64,000 nucleotides of DNA, from assembly GCA_018262095.1 (NCBI GenBank), contig JAGTRW010000004.1, positions 152,785 through 216,784 on the forward strand, read 5' to 3'. Positions within the stretch are counted from its first letter, which is position 1, and each line of letters starts with the position of its first letter. The stretch comes from Pseudomonadota bacterium. Lineage in GTDB: Bacteria; Pseudomonadota; Gammaproteobacteria; Burkholderiales; Rhodocyclaceae. This document shows positions 48,961 to 56,431 of this stretch, piece by piece. A program made the position numbers and the translations under genes. Under the pieces are notes generated by a model, which saw only the letters and a program-made list of their open reading frames with translations, had not been told where the DNA came from and searched no databases.

Positions 48961-49623
48961 ATGCGACTCTTGCTGGTTGAAGACGACGCCATGGTTGGCG
49001 CCGGGATCCGCACCGGCCTGGGCCAGCAGGGCTATACCGTCGACTGGGTGCGCGATGGCGCGGCCGCTGAACTGGCGATGCAGACGACCGCTTACGACGC
49101 GGTGCTGCTCGACATCGGCTTGCCCAGGAAGACCGGGCTCGAGCTTTTGGCGCTCTGGCGCAAGCAGAAAAACGCCGTGCCGGTACTGATCATCACCGCG
49201 CGCGATGCGGTGTCCGACCGGATCCGCGGGCTCGACGCCGGTGCCGACGATTACCTGGTCAAGCCGTTCGACCTCGACGAACTGGCGGCGCGTTTGCGCG
49301 CGCTGCTGCGCCGAAATTCGGGACGCGCGACGCCGGTCATCGAGCACGGCGCGCTGACGCTCGACCCGGCGACCCACGAAGTGACGCTCGGCGGTGCGCC
49401 GATCAAGCTCTCCGCGCGCGAGTTCGCGCTGCTGCACTCGCTACTCGAAAAACCGGGCGTTCCGCTGTCGCGCGCGCAACTCGAAGACCGCCTTTACGGC
49501 TGGGAGCAGGAGATCGGCAGCAATGCCGTCGAAGTCCATATCCATTCGCTGCGCCGCAAGCTCGGCAACGAGTGGGTGCGCAATGTGCGCGGCGTCGGCT
49601 ACCTGGTTCCGCGTCAGCCATGA
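48961..49623 (+). CDS. OmpR-family response regulator (QseB/PmrA-like)
   Basis: 220-residue DNA-binding regulator. Receiver domain: acidic pair in LLVEDDAMVG (Asp8/9), phosphoacceptor Asp51 in VLLDIGLPRKTG, Thr in IITARD and Lys in YLVKPFDLDELAAR. The C-terminal winged helix (about 125-218) has LSAREFALLHSLLEKPGVPLSRAQLEDRLYGW and VEVHIHSLRRKLG. Together these match the QseB/PmrA/TctD branch. The partner kinase gene follows after 167 bases containing an inverted-repeat element. A matching direct-repeat site is found upstream of the protease gene. Confidence 0.95.
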   Translation: MRLLLVEDDAMVGAGIRTGLGQQGYTVDWVRDGAAAELAMQTTAYDAVLLDIGLPRKTGLELLALWRKQKNAVPVLIITARDAVSDRIRGLDAGADDYLVKPFDLDELAARLRALLRRNSGRATPVIEHGALTLDPATHEVTLGGAPIKLSAREFALLHSLLEKPGVPLSRAQLEDRLYGWEQEIGSNAVEVHIHSLRRKLGNEWVRNVRGVGYLVPRQP

Positions 49624-49641
49624 ACCTAGAAACCGCAGTTC

Positions 49642-49777
49642 GAACCACAACGACACAACGCACACAACGAAAATCCTTGGGTTTTGGAGGTTTCTATGAC
49701 TCACCTTCTGGGTGATTCATCAATACATTGCAAGTCATTGTTTCTCCTTTGTGATCGTTGTGTTCGTTGTGGTTAAC
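49642..49777. mobile_element. Inverted-repeat element with ACACAACG-type ends (copy 2)
   Basis: The left end GAACCACAACG plus two CACAACG-type units (49642-49670) mirrors the right end (49751-49777, inverse complement GTTAACCACAACGAACACAACG). The interior of about 80 bases carries a small TCACC/GGTGA hairpin (49701-49715) and no gene. It shares its terminal pattern with the element at 22048-22297. It separates the response-regulator and kinase genes, which in related operons are usually adjacent or overlapping. Confidence 0.55.
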
Positions 49778-49790
49778 TGAGCTTTTAAGG

Positions 49791-51104
49791 ATGAATTCAA
49801 TTCGCAGAAAGCTGCTGCTGGCCTTGATCGGCGCGATGAGCGCCGTGATGCTGCTGGGCGCCGCGGCGACCTACAAGGCGGCGCGTGACGAGGCCAACGA
49901 TCTGTTCGACTATCACCTCGAACAGATCGCGCTGGCGCTGCGCGACCAGACTTTTCAGGGCTCGGCCGAAGCGCTGGCCGGCGAAAAGAACTTCGATTTC
50001 GTGATCCGCGTCTGGGATCGCGAGGGGTTGAGCATCTACTCTTCTCGCCCGCACCGCGTGTTGCCCGACATCGCGCGGCTCGGTTACGCCACCGAGGAAA
50101 CCAGTGAAGGCGCCTGGCGCGTTTTCGCGCTGCAGCACCTCGGTCAGACGATCACCGTCGCGCAGCCGATGCAGGTGCGTTCGCAACTGGCGGCAGCGGC
50201 GGCACTGCGCACGCTGATTCCGTTCGGCATTTTGCTGCCGCTCTTCGCGCTGCTGATCTGGTGGGTGGTGATTCGCGAGTTGCGCCCGCTGAGCGAGCTG
50301 GCGCGCTCGGTTGCCGTGCGCACGCCCGATTCGCTCCATCCTTTCGTTGAAAACGAGGTCCCCGAAGAAGTCCGGCCGCTGGTGCATTCGCTCAACGATC
50401 TGCTCTCCCGGCTCGAAGCCGCGCTGCTTGCCCAACGCGGCTTCATCGCCGACGCCGCACACGAACTGCGTACGCCGCTGACCGCCTTGCAGTTGCAGAC
50501 CCAGCTGGTCGAACGCGCGGCCAGCGATGGCGAGCGCAGCGCTGCGCTACACGATCTCAAACAGGGGCTGGCGCGCAGCATGCACACCGTCCATCAGTTG
50601 CTGACGCTGGCGCGTCAGGAGCCTGGCGCCGCCGAGCAGGCCGTAGCCATCGTCTCGCTCACCGACCTGGTACGCCAGGTCGTCGCCGACCACGCCGCAT
50701 TGGCCGCCGAAAAGAATATCGATCTGGGAGCCGCCGCGATCGATCCGGCAGCCTGCGTGAGCGGCGATGGCGACGCCTTGAGTACGCTGCTCGCCAATCT
50801 GCTGGGCAACGCCGTTCGCTTCACGCCGGCCGGTGGGCGAATCGACGTCAGTTGCGGCGTGGCCGGTCAGCACCCCTATCTTGAAGTCGTCGATAGCGGC
50901 CCGGGTATTCCGGCAGCCGAGCGCGAGCGCGTCTTCGACCGCTTCTACCGGCAAGGCGGCGACGAATGTCCTGGCAGCGGCCTCGGCCTGGCGATCGTCA
51001 AAACGATCGCCAATCGGCATGGCGCGACCATCAGCCTTGACGACGCGCCCGCTAGCGGGCTTCGTGTCCGCATTGATTTTCCTGCTGTTCGCGCAATCTC
51101 CTGA
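49791..51104 (+). CDS. Sensor histidine kinase (QseC/PmrB-like)
   Basis: 437-residue membrane kinase partnered with the preceding regulator. TM1 (about 7-27), a periplasmic sensor of about 125 residues, TM2 (about 150-170), a HAMP-like linker and HisKA with FIADAAHELRTPLTALQLQ (His near 224) precede HATPase_c with NAVRFTPAGG, DSGPGIPAAERERVFDRFYR and [16 protein letters not shown] 49791 follows TTAAGG; the longer open frame runs into the repeat element and is rejected. The stimulus is unknown; cation or envelope stress is suggested by the family and by degP downstream. Confidence 0.94.
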   Translation: MNSIRRKLLLALIGAMSAVMLLGAAATYKAARDEANDLFDYHLEQIALALRDQTFQGSAEALAGEKNFDFVIRVWDREGLSIYSSRPHRVLPDIARLGYATEETSEGAWRVFALQHLGQTITVAQPMQVRSQLAAAAALRTLIPFGILLPLFALLIWWVVIRELRPLSELARSVAVRTPDSLHPFVENEVPEEVRPLVHSLNDLLSRLEAALLAQRGFIADAAHELRTPLTALQLQTQLVERAASDGERSAALHDLKQGLARSMHTVHQLLTLARQEPGAAEQAVAIVSLTDLVRQVVADHAALAAEKNIDLGAAAIDPAACVSGDGDALSTLLANLLGNAVRFTPAGGRIDVSCGVAGQHPYLEVVDSGPGIPAAERERVFDRFYRQGGDECPGSGLGLAIVKTIANRHGATISLDDAPASGLRVRIDFPAVRAIS

Positions 51105-51113
51105 TAGGCCGTT

Positions 51114-51130
51114 CTTAAGTCAGCCTTAAG
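51114..51130 (+). promoter_or_regulatory. Direct-repeat CTTAAG-N5-CTTAAG, likely response-regulator box
   Basis: Two CTTAAG half-sites at 51114-51119 and 51125-51130, 11 bases start to start. This is the spacing and sequence of PmrA/QseB-type operators. It sits between the kinase stop and the protease gene, 68 bases before the latter. It suggests that the adjacent regulator activates the protease gene. Confidence 0.6.
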
Positions 51131-51197
51131 TTTCGCCGGTGCATTCTCCTGATCGTCACCAAGCCATTTGCTTGGGCTCATCCTTAAAGGAGGCACC

Positions 51198-52658
51198 ATG
51201 AACGTCAATCGACTCAAACTCAGCGCTGCCGCGGTGGCGGTTGCCGCGGCGCTGGCCGGATCGTATTCACTGGGCAATTATTTCCCGGCGGTGAGCCATG
51301 CCCATGCCGCCGTCGAGCCGGCCGCCGCCGTCCAGTCCGCGGTGCCGGCGGTGTCGCTGCCCGACATGAGCGGCATCGTCGCGCGCAATGGACCGGCCGT
51401 CGTCAATATCAGCGTTTCGGGAACGCGTAAACTCGCCGCCGAGTCGCAGGAAATTCCCGGCCTCGACCGCAACGATCCTTTCTACGAGTTTTTCCGCCGC
51501 TTCGGCGGCGGTCCGCAGCAGCAGGGTGAAGCGCCCGTCCATGGCTTGGGATCGGGCTTCATCATCAGCACCGATGGCACCATCCTGACCAATGCGCATG
51601 TCGTTGACGGCGCCGATGAAGTGACCGTCAAACTGACCGACAAGCGCGAATTCAAGGCCAAGGTGCTGGGCCTGGACAAGGCCAGCGACGTCGCCGTGCT
51701 CAAGATCGACGCCAAGAACCTGCCGGTACTCAAGGCCGGCAGCACCAATAATGTTCGCGTCGGCGACTGGGTGTTGGCCATCGGTTCGCCTTTCGGCTTC
51801 GAAAACAGCGCCAGCGCCGGAATCGTCTCGGCCAAGTCGCGTTCGCTGCCGGACGGCAACTATGTGCCTTTCCTGCAGACCGACGTGGCGGTCAATCCCG
51901 GCAATTCAGGGGGGCCGCTGTTCAACATGGCCGGCGAAGTGATCGGCATCAATTCGCAGATCTACTCGCGTAGCGGCGGCTACCAGGGCCTCTCGTTCGC
52001 GATTCCGATCGACGTGGCGATGAACGTCGAGCAGCAGATCGTCAGCCACGGCAAGGTCAGCCGCGGCCGGCTCGGCGTGTCGATTCAGGAAATCAATCAA
52101 TCGCTGGCCGAGTCCTTCGGCCTCAAGAAGCCCGCCGGCGCGCTGGTCAGCTCGGTAGAAAAGGGTAGCCCGGCGGCCAAGGCCGGCCTCGAGCCCGGCG
52201 ACGTGATCCTCGGAATCAACGGCAAGGAGGTCGTCAATTCGAGCGAACTGCCGGCGATCGTCGCCACCATTGCACCGGGCGATACCGCCAGCTTGCAGAT
52301 CTGGCGCAAGGGGGTGACGCGTCAGATCGACGTCGCGGTCGGCAAGTTTTCCGACGAGAAGGTCGCCAGCAACGACAGTCCTGAAGTCGCCAAGGGCCGC
52401 CTCGGCGTCGTCGTCCGTCCGCTGACGGCAGACGAGCGGCGCGGCGCTGAAGTGAGCGGCGGTGTCGTCGTCCAGGACGTCGCCGGCGCGGCCGCGCGCG
52501 CCGGGATGAAACCCGGCGACGTCATCCTGTCGCTCAACGATCAGCGCATCACCAGCGCCGAGCAATTGCGCAGTCTGGTCGCCAAGGCCGGCAAGCACGT
52601 CGCGGTGCTCGTCGAGCGAGGCGATTCGCGGATCTTCATTCCGATCGACTTGGGATGA
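51198..52658 (+). CDS. degP: Do/DegP-family periplasmic serine endoprotease
   Basis: 486-residue HtrA-type protease and chaperone acting on misfolded envelope proteins. N-terminal signal/anchor segment (about 6-25), trypsin-like domain with catalytic His in LTNAHVVDGADE, Asp in ASDVAVLKID and Ser in NPGNSGGPLFN. Two PDZ domains follow (about 285-375 with GRLGVSIQEIN and GDVILGINGKEV, and about 395-480 with GRLGVVVRPL and GDVILSLNDQRI). ATG 51198 has AAAGGAGG immediately upstream at good spacing. It could also be called MucD. It is downstream of and probably controlled by the two-component system. Confidence 0.95.
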   Translation: MNVNRLKLSAAAVAVAAALAGSYSLGNYFPAVSHAHAAVEPAAAVQSAVPAVSLPDMSGIVARNGPAVVNISVSGTRKLAAESQEIPGLDRNDPFYEFFRRFGGGPQQQGEAPVHGLGSGFIISTDGTILTNAHVVDGADEVTVKLTDKREFKAKVLGLDKASDVAVLKIDAKNLPVLKAGSTNNVRVGDWVLAIGSPFGFENSASAGIVSAKSRSLPDGNYVPFLQTDVAVNPGNSGGPLFNMAGEVIGINSQIYSRSGGYQGLSFAIPIDVAMNVEQQIVSHGKVSRGRLGVSIQEINQSLAESFGLKKPAGALVSSVEKGSPAAKAGLEPGDVILGINGKEVVNSSELPAIVATIAPGDTASLQIWRKGVTRQIDVAVGKFSDEKVASNDSPEVAKGRLGVVVRPLTADERRGAEVSGGVVVQDVAGAAARAGMKPGDVILSLNDQRITSAEQLRSLVAKAGKHVAVLVERGDSRIFIPIDLG

Positions 52659-52675
52659 CTTGGGCAGACTCGTCG

Positions 52676-52705
52676 GCAACGGTTCGTCGCCAGGCGAACC
52701 GTTGC
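52676..52705. terminator. Hairpin downstream of degP
   Basis: Perfect 11-bp stem (52676-52686 with 52695-52705) and an 8-base loop, 17 bases after the degP stop. The T-rich TTAGTTTTTG lies about 10 bases further on, so termination efficiency is uncertain. Confidence 0.6.
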
Positions 52706-52725
52706 GCCGTGCATTAGTTTTTGAA

Positions 52726-52750
52726 AAGCCCCTCGCTGGGCGGGGGGCTT
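52726..52750 (-). terminator. Terminator of the sugar/ketose operon
   Basis: 7-bp GC-rich stem AAGCCCC/GGGGCTT. On the minus strand it is followed by TTTTC and then more A/T. It lies just after the last gene of the minus-strand operon. Confidence 0.65.
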
Positions 52751-52754
52751 CGAT

Positions 52755-53648
52755 TCATCGCTTGCCCTGAGCCTCGTCGATTCCCGCCATTTCCTCAAAG
52801 AGTCGGAAGATGGCGCTGGCGTTTTGCTCTCCCCAGCCGCGGTTTTGGCTGATCTTGTTGAGTTCATGGACGATGTTGGACAACATGACCGGAACGCCGA
52901 TCGTTTCCGAATAGTTCCTGATCAGTTCGGTGTCCTTGACCATCGTCCGCAGGTGGAACGAGACGGCAAAGTCGTGGTCGATCATCGAGCGCCCGGCACC
53001 CTCGATGATCGGCGAACGGAAATCGGATTCGCCCCAGAGCGTGATCAGTTCGTGTGCGTCGATTCCCGATTTCTTGGCCAACGCCAGCGATTCGGCAAGC
53101 GACGCCAGGATCGCCGAAACGAGGTGGTTGCCGCACAGTTTGGCGATGCAGCCCGAACCGGTTTCGCCCATGTGGTGTGCCGAGGCGCCGATGGCATTGA
53201 GAACGGGAATCGCCGCCAGCCAGGCCGGCTGGCTGCCGCCGGCCATGATCCACAGGCCGCCCGAGTTGGCCTCGGCCTTGCTGCCATGGACCGGGGCATC
53301 GACGAACAAGGCGCCTTTCTTTGCGAACTCGCAGCCTTCGGCGCGCGCGGTTTCTGGCAGCTGGGTGCTCATGTCGATAAACACCTGGCCCGCGCTGGCG
53401 GCAGCATAAAGCCCGTCGGCGCCTTCGAGAACGCTGCGCAGTGCGGCCTCGTTCCAGACCAGGATGATCACGTGCGAGGCGCCTGCGGCCGCCTGCCGCG
53501 GCGTAGCACTGAAGACTGCGCCGGCATCGACGAGCTCGGCGGCGTTCTCACGGGTCCGGTTGTAGCAATAGACGTCGTGGCCCTTGCGAAGCAGCGTCAA
53601 GCCGACGCCGGTTCCCATGATTCCGGTTCCGATCACGGCGATCTTCAT
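52755..53648 (-). CDS. NAD(P)-dependent beta-hydroxyacid dehydrogenase (3-HIBADH/tartronate semialdehyde reductase family)
   Basis: 297-residue cytosolic dehydrogenase. The Rossmann motif is MKIAVIGTGIMGTGVG, the substrate region DAPVHGSKAEANSGGLWIMAGG, and the catalytic Lys is in GSGCIAKLCGNHLVSA (about 168). These fit the 3-hydroxyisobutyrate, tartronate semialdehyde and gamma-hydroxybutyrate dehydrogenase superfamily. The substrate cannot be told from sequence. ATG 53648 overlaps dhaL by four bases, making this the last gene of the ABC-transporter/kinase operon. It probably oxidises or reduces an intermediate of the same pathway. Confidence 0.9.
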   Translation of the reverse strand: MKIAVIGTGIMGTGVGLTLLRKGHDVYCYNRTRENAAELVDAGAVFSATPRQAAAGASHVIILVWNEAALRSVLEGADGLYAAASAGQVFIDMSTQLPETARAEGCEFAKKGALFVDAPVHGSKAEANSGGLWIMAGGSQPAWLAAIPVLNAIGASAHHMGETGSGCIAKLCGNHLVSAILASLAESLALAKKSGIDAHELITLWGESDFRSPIIEGAGRSMIDHDFAVSFHLRTMVKDTELIRNYSETIGVPVMLSNIVHELNKISQNRGWGEQNASAIFRLFEEMAGIDEAQGKR

Positions 53649-54295
53649 GATTGAGCCTTTTCGCCGACGACGAACGCGCGCATCGCATCGATGATAAGAA
53701 GACCGACCGTCGCGCCGGCATCCTGCAGCCCGAGCGTCTTTTCCTGAAAACACGCGGCCTTGCCGTGCTGGGCGATCATCCCCTTGGTCGCCTCGAGCCC
53801 CGCGGTCGCGGCGGCGGTCGCGTTGCTCAGCGCCAGCGCCAGCGTCGCCTGAGTCGCCGCCGAAGCGTCAAGCGCTTCGGCGATCGGCGCAACGACATCG
53901 ATCAAGGTCTTGTCGCCGCGCTTGGCCTTGCCGCGCTCGATGACGCCAGTCAAGAAGGCGTTCCAGAACAGCGCCATTTGCGCGGTTCCGATCGAAGAGG
54001 CCGCCTCGAGCGCCTTGCCGCCGCGCATGAAGCCGGTCGCCACGAGCGTTCCCATCGTCGATGGCGCGGCCTTGGCAATGGCCATTCCCGCGAGCTGGAT
54101 GGTCCGCCCGACGGGGTCGGCGACATTGGCGGAAACCGAGTCGTGGGCCGCGATGAACGCCTTGTTCATGGTCAGGCCGAGGTCGCTGTCGCCGACTTTC
54201 CCGTCCAGTTCGATCAGAAAATCGCGCTTGGCGGCAAAGACCTCGCGCAGTTGTCCGAACAGGCCGGCCAGATCCGATTTGCTAATGATTTCCAT
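53645..54295 (-). CDS. DhaL-type kinase subunit (ATP-binding)
   Basis: 216-residue all-helical nucleotide-binding subunit of a dihydroxyacetone kinase-like enzyme. The Mg-ATP motif DGKVGDSDLG carries the three conserved Asp residues, followed by TMGTLVATGFMRGG and DKTLIDVVAP. No DhaM-like PTS subunit is nearby, so ATP is the likely phosphodonor. ATG 54295 (MEIISKSDLAG) is preferred; it lies 14 bases after the DhaK-like stop. The physiological substrate is probably a small ketose other than dihydroxyacetone (see the DhaK-like entry). Confidence 0.9.
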   Translation of the reverse strand: MEIISKSDLAGLFGQLREVFAAKRDFLIELDGKVGDSDLGLTMNKAFIAAHDSVSANVADPVGRTIQLAGMAIAKAAPSTMGTLVATGFMRGGKALEAASSIGTAQMALFWNAFLTGVIERGKAKRGDKTLIDVVAPIAEALDASAATQATLALALSNATAAATAGLEATKGMIAQHGKAACFQEKTLGLQDAGATVGLLIIDAMRAFVVGEKAQS

Positions 54296-54309
54296 CGTTG
54301 TCCTTCGAA

Positions 54310-55314
54310 TCAAAGTTGCTGCTGCTCGAAAAATGGGGAAAGCGCCGGCCGAGCGATCAAGCGCTTGAGTTCTTCGTCGAGTTTGAGCAGCGAGATCGAC
54401 GCGCCGGCCATTTCCATCGACGTGGCGTATTCGCCGACATAGACGTGGAATACCGAAATCCCGGCGCTCTTGAGAACCGCCGAGACGCGGCGGAAGAGCA
54501 CATAGAGTTCCTCCTTCGGCGTCGCGCCCAGGCCATTGACCAGTACCGCCACTTCATCGCCCTTGGCGAAGGGCAGGTCGGCCAGAATCGGACTGATCAT
54601 TTCATCGACGACGTCGTCGGCGGCACGCAGCGCACCGTGGCGGATTCCCGGCTCGCCGTGGATTCCCATGCCGATTTCCATTTCGTTCTCGCCGATGGCG
54701 AAGGTCGCGTGGCCGACCTCGGGAACGATGCACGGGGTCAATGCGACGCCCATGGTGCGCACGTTGGCCTTGGCCTTTTCGGCGACCCGCTTGACCTCGT
54801 CGAGGCTCATTCCCTCGGCGGCCGCGGCGCCGGCGGCCTTGTAGATGAAGAAGATTCCGGCGACGCCGCGACGCTTGTGTTCCTGGCCTTTCGGCGACGA
54901 CGCCACGTCGTCGTTGCCGACCAGCGAGAGCACCTTGATTCCCTCGAGGTCGGCCATTTCGCTCGCCATGTCGAAATTCATGATGTCGCCGGTGTAGTTG
55001 CCGTAGATGTAGAGGACGCCGGCGCCCTGGTCGATGCGCTTGGTGACCTCGAGCATCTGGTCGGCGCTCGGCGACTGGAACACGCCGCCGACGGCACAGC
55101 CGTCGAGCAATCCTGCACCGACATAGCCGAGAAAGAGCGGCAGATGTCCCGATCCGCCGCCGGTCGCCAGACCGACCTTGCCCTTGACCGGACGCGCCGA
55201 AACCAGGCAGCGCGGATCGCCGGCGGCGCAGGCGAGCAGCGTCGGATGGGCGGCATAGATCCCTTCCAGCATCTCGTCGACAAACAGTTCGGGTTGATTG
55301 AGGAATTTTTTCAC
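54310..55314 (-). CDS. DhaK-type kinase subunit (substrate-binding)
   Basis: 334-residue subunit that binds the keto-substrate covalently as a hemiaminal to His in MGIHGEPGI (about 222). GNYTGDIMNFDMA holds the catalytic Asp. The glycine loop is GGGSGHLPLFLGYVG where classical DhaK has HEPAHAG. The catalytic His is kept but the adjacent pocket residues change, which points to a substrate other than dihydroxyacetone, for example erythrulose, apulose or a related ketose. Follows the ABC permease gene by 85 bases in the same operon. Confidence 0.9.
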   Translation of the reverse strand: MKKFLNQPELFVDEMLEGIYAAHPTLLACAAGDPRCLVSARPVKGKVGLATGGGSGHLPLFLGYVGAGLLDGCAVGGVFQSPSADQMLEVTKRIDQGAGVLYIYGNYTGDIMNFDMASEMADLEGIKVLSLVGNDDVASSPKGQEHKRRGVAGIFFIYKAAGAAAAEGMSLDEVKRVAEKAKANVRTMGVALTPCIVPEVGHATFAIGENEMEIGMGIHGEPGIRHGALRAADDVVDEMISPILADLPFAKGDEVAVLVNGLGATPKEELYVLFRRVSAVLKSAGISVFHVYVGEYATSMEMAGASISLLKLDEELKRLIARPALSPFFEQQQL

Positions 55315-55399
55315 GACAGTTCTCCTGGTTTGGCATCACGCAAGGTGACGCCCATTTTTAGATGCTTACGCTTTTCAATACGCTCTGGATATCTTCGGA

Positions 55400-56431
55400 T
55401 CAACGTTTGCGGCGCAGCAGGAAGAGCGCGCCGGCGAGCAGAATGAATGCCCCGACGATGACCCGCTGCCAGGTGCTGGGAACGCCGGCCATGATCAAGA
55501 CGTTGTTGATCAAGACCACCAGCACGACGCCGAGCAGCGTGCCGGGCACCGTGCCGGTGCCGCCGGTGATTCGCGCGCCGCCCAGGACCACGGCGGCGAT
55601 GACGTCGATCTCGGAACCGACCAGGTCAAAGGGGTTGGCCAGCCGGTTGCTGCACACGTGGATCATTCCGGCGATTCCGGCGAGCGCGCCGGTATAGGTG
55701 AAAATGAAAATATGCACGGCCCTGACGTTGTAACCCAGCCTTTCGGCAATCGGCAGACTGCCGCCGATCGCGAAGATGGCCTTGCCAATCAGCGTGCGGT
55801 TGAGGATCCACCAGGTCAGCAGCGAGGCGAAGACCAGAATCAGCACGAAGGCGGGCAGCATCGCGTGCGTCCCCTGCTTGGAAACGAAGGAAAACAGCGC
55901 GATCTTGCCGAAGGCCTCCATCTTGTCGGGCAGCGAGAGAACCCAGACCGTTCCGACGAAGGACAGCAGAAAGCCGCGAAACAGATATTGCGTCCCGATC
56001 GTCACGATCATCGAAGGCGCCTTGAGACCGTGCACCAGCAAGCCGTTGATCAGGCCGAGCAGGGCGCCGCCGCTCGCCGCCGCCAAGAAAACCAGCAGCA
56101 TCGGCGCCTCAGGGAAATAGGAGACGACCAGCTTGGTCACCGAGTACATCGACAAGGCGGCAATCGCCGTGAACGACAGATCGATGCCGCCGGCCGCCAG
56201 GATCACGAAGACGCCGAGCGCAAACAAGCCGATGACCGTGCTCGATCGAGCCAGGTCGAAAAATGTCGAAACCTGCAGGAAGTCGCGGTTGACCGAGCCG
56301 ACGAAAACGCTCAAGGCGACGATCAGAAAGAGGGTGAAGAGCTCGGGTCGGTTGTCGAGGCGCTTCTTGACTCGGCTGCGGAAGGTGAATTCGCCGCCGC
56401 CATCGACCGACAGGCTGTTTGCGCAACTCAT
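55400..56431 (-). CDS. Sugar ABC transporter permease (RbsC/MglC family), second permease
   Basis: 343-residue membrane protein with about 8-10 segments of the BPD_transp_2 family. Characteristic are VILAAGGIDLSFTAIAALSMYS, GLINGLLVHGLKAPSMIVTIGTQYLFRG and GSEIDVIAAVVLGGARITGGTGTVPGTLLG. ATG 56431 overlaps the ATPase stop (ATGA). Together with the permease at 59112-60146 it would form a heterodimeric channel. Confidence 0.94.
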   Translation of the reverse strand: MSCANSLSVDGGGEFTFRSRVKKRLDNRPELFTLFLIVALSVFVGSVNRDFLQVSTFFDLARSSTVIGLFALGVFVILAAGGIDLSFTAIAALSMYSVTKLVVSYFPEAPMLLVFLAAASGGALLGLINGLLVHGLKAPSMIVTIGTQYLFRGFLLSFVGTVWVLSLPDKMEAFGKIALFSFVSKQGTHAMLPAFVLILVFASLLTWWILNRTLIGKAIFAIGGSLPIAERLGYNVRAVHIFIFTYTGALAGIAGMIHVCSNRLANPFDLVGSEIDVIAAVVLGGARITGGTGTVPGTLLGVVLVVLINNVLIMAGVPSTWQRVIVGAFILLAGALFLLRRKR

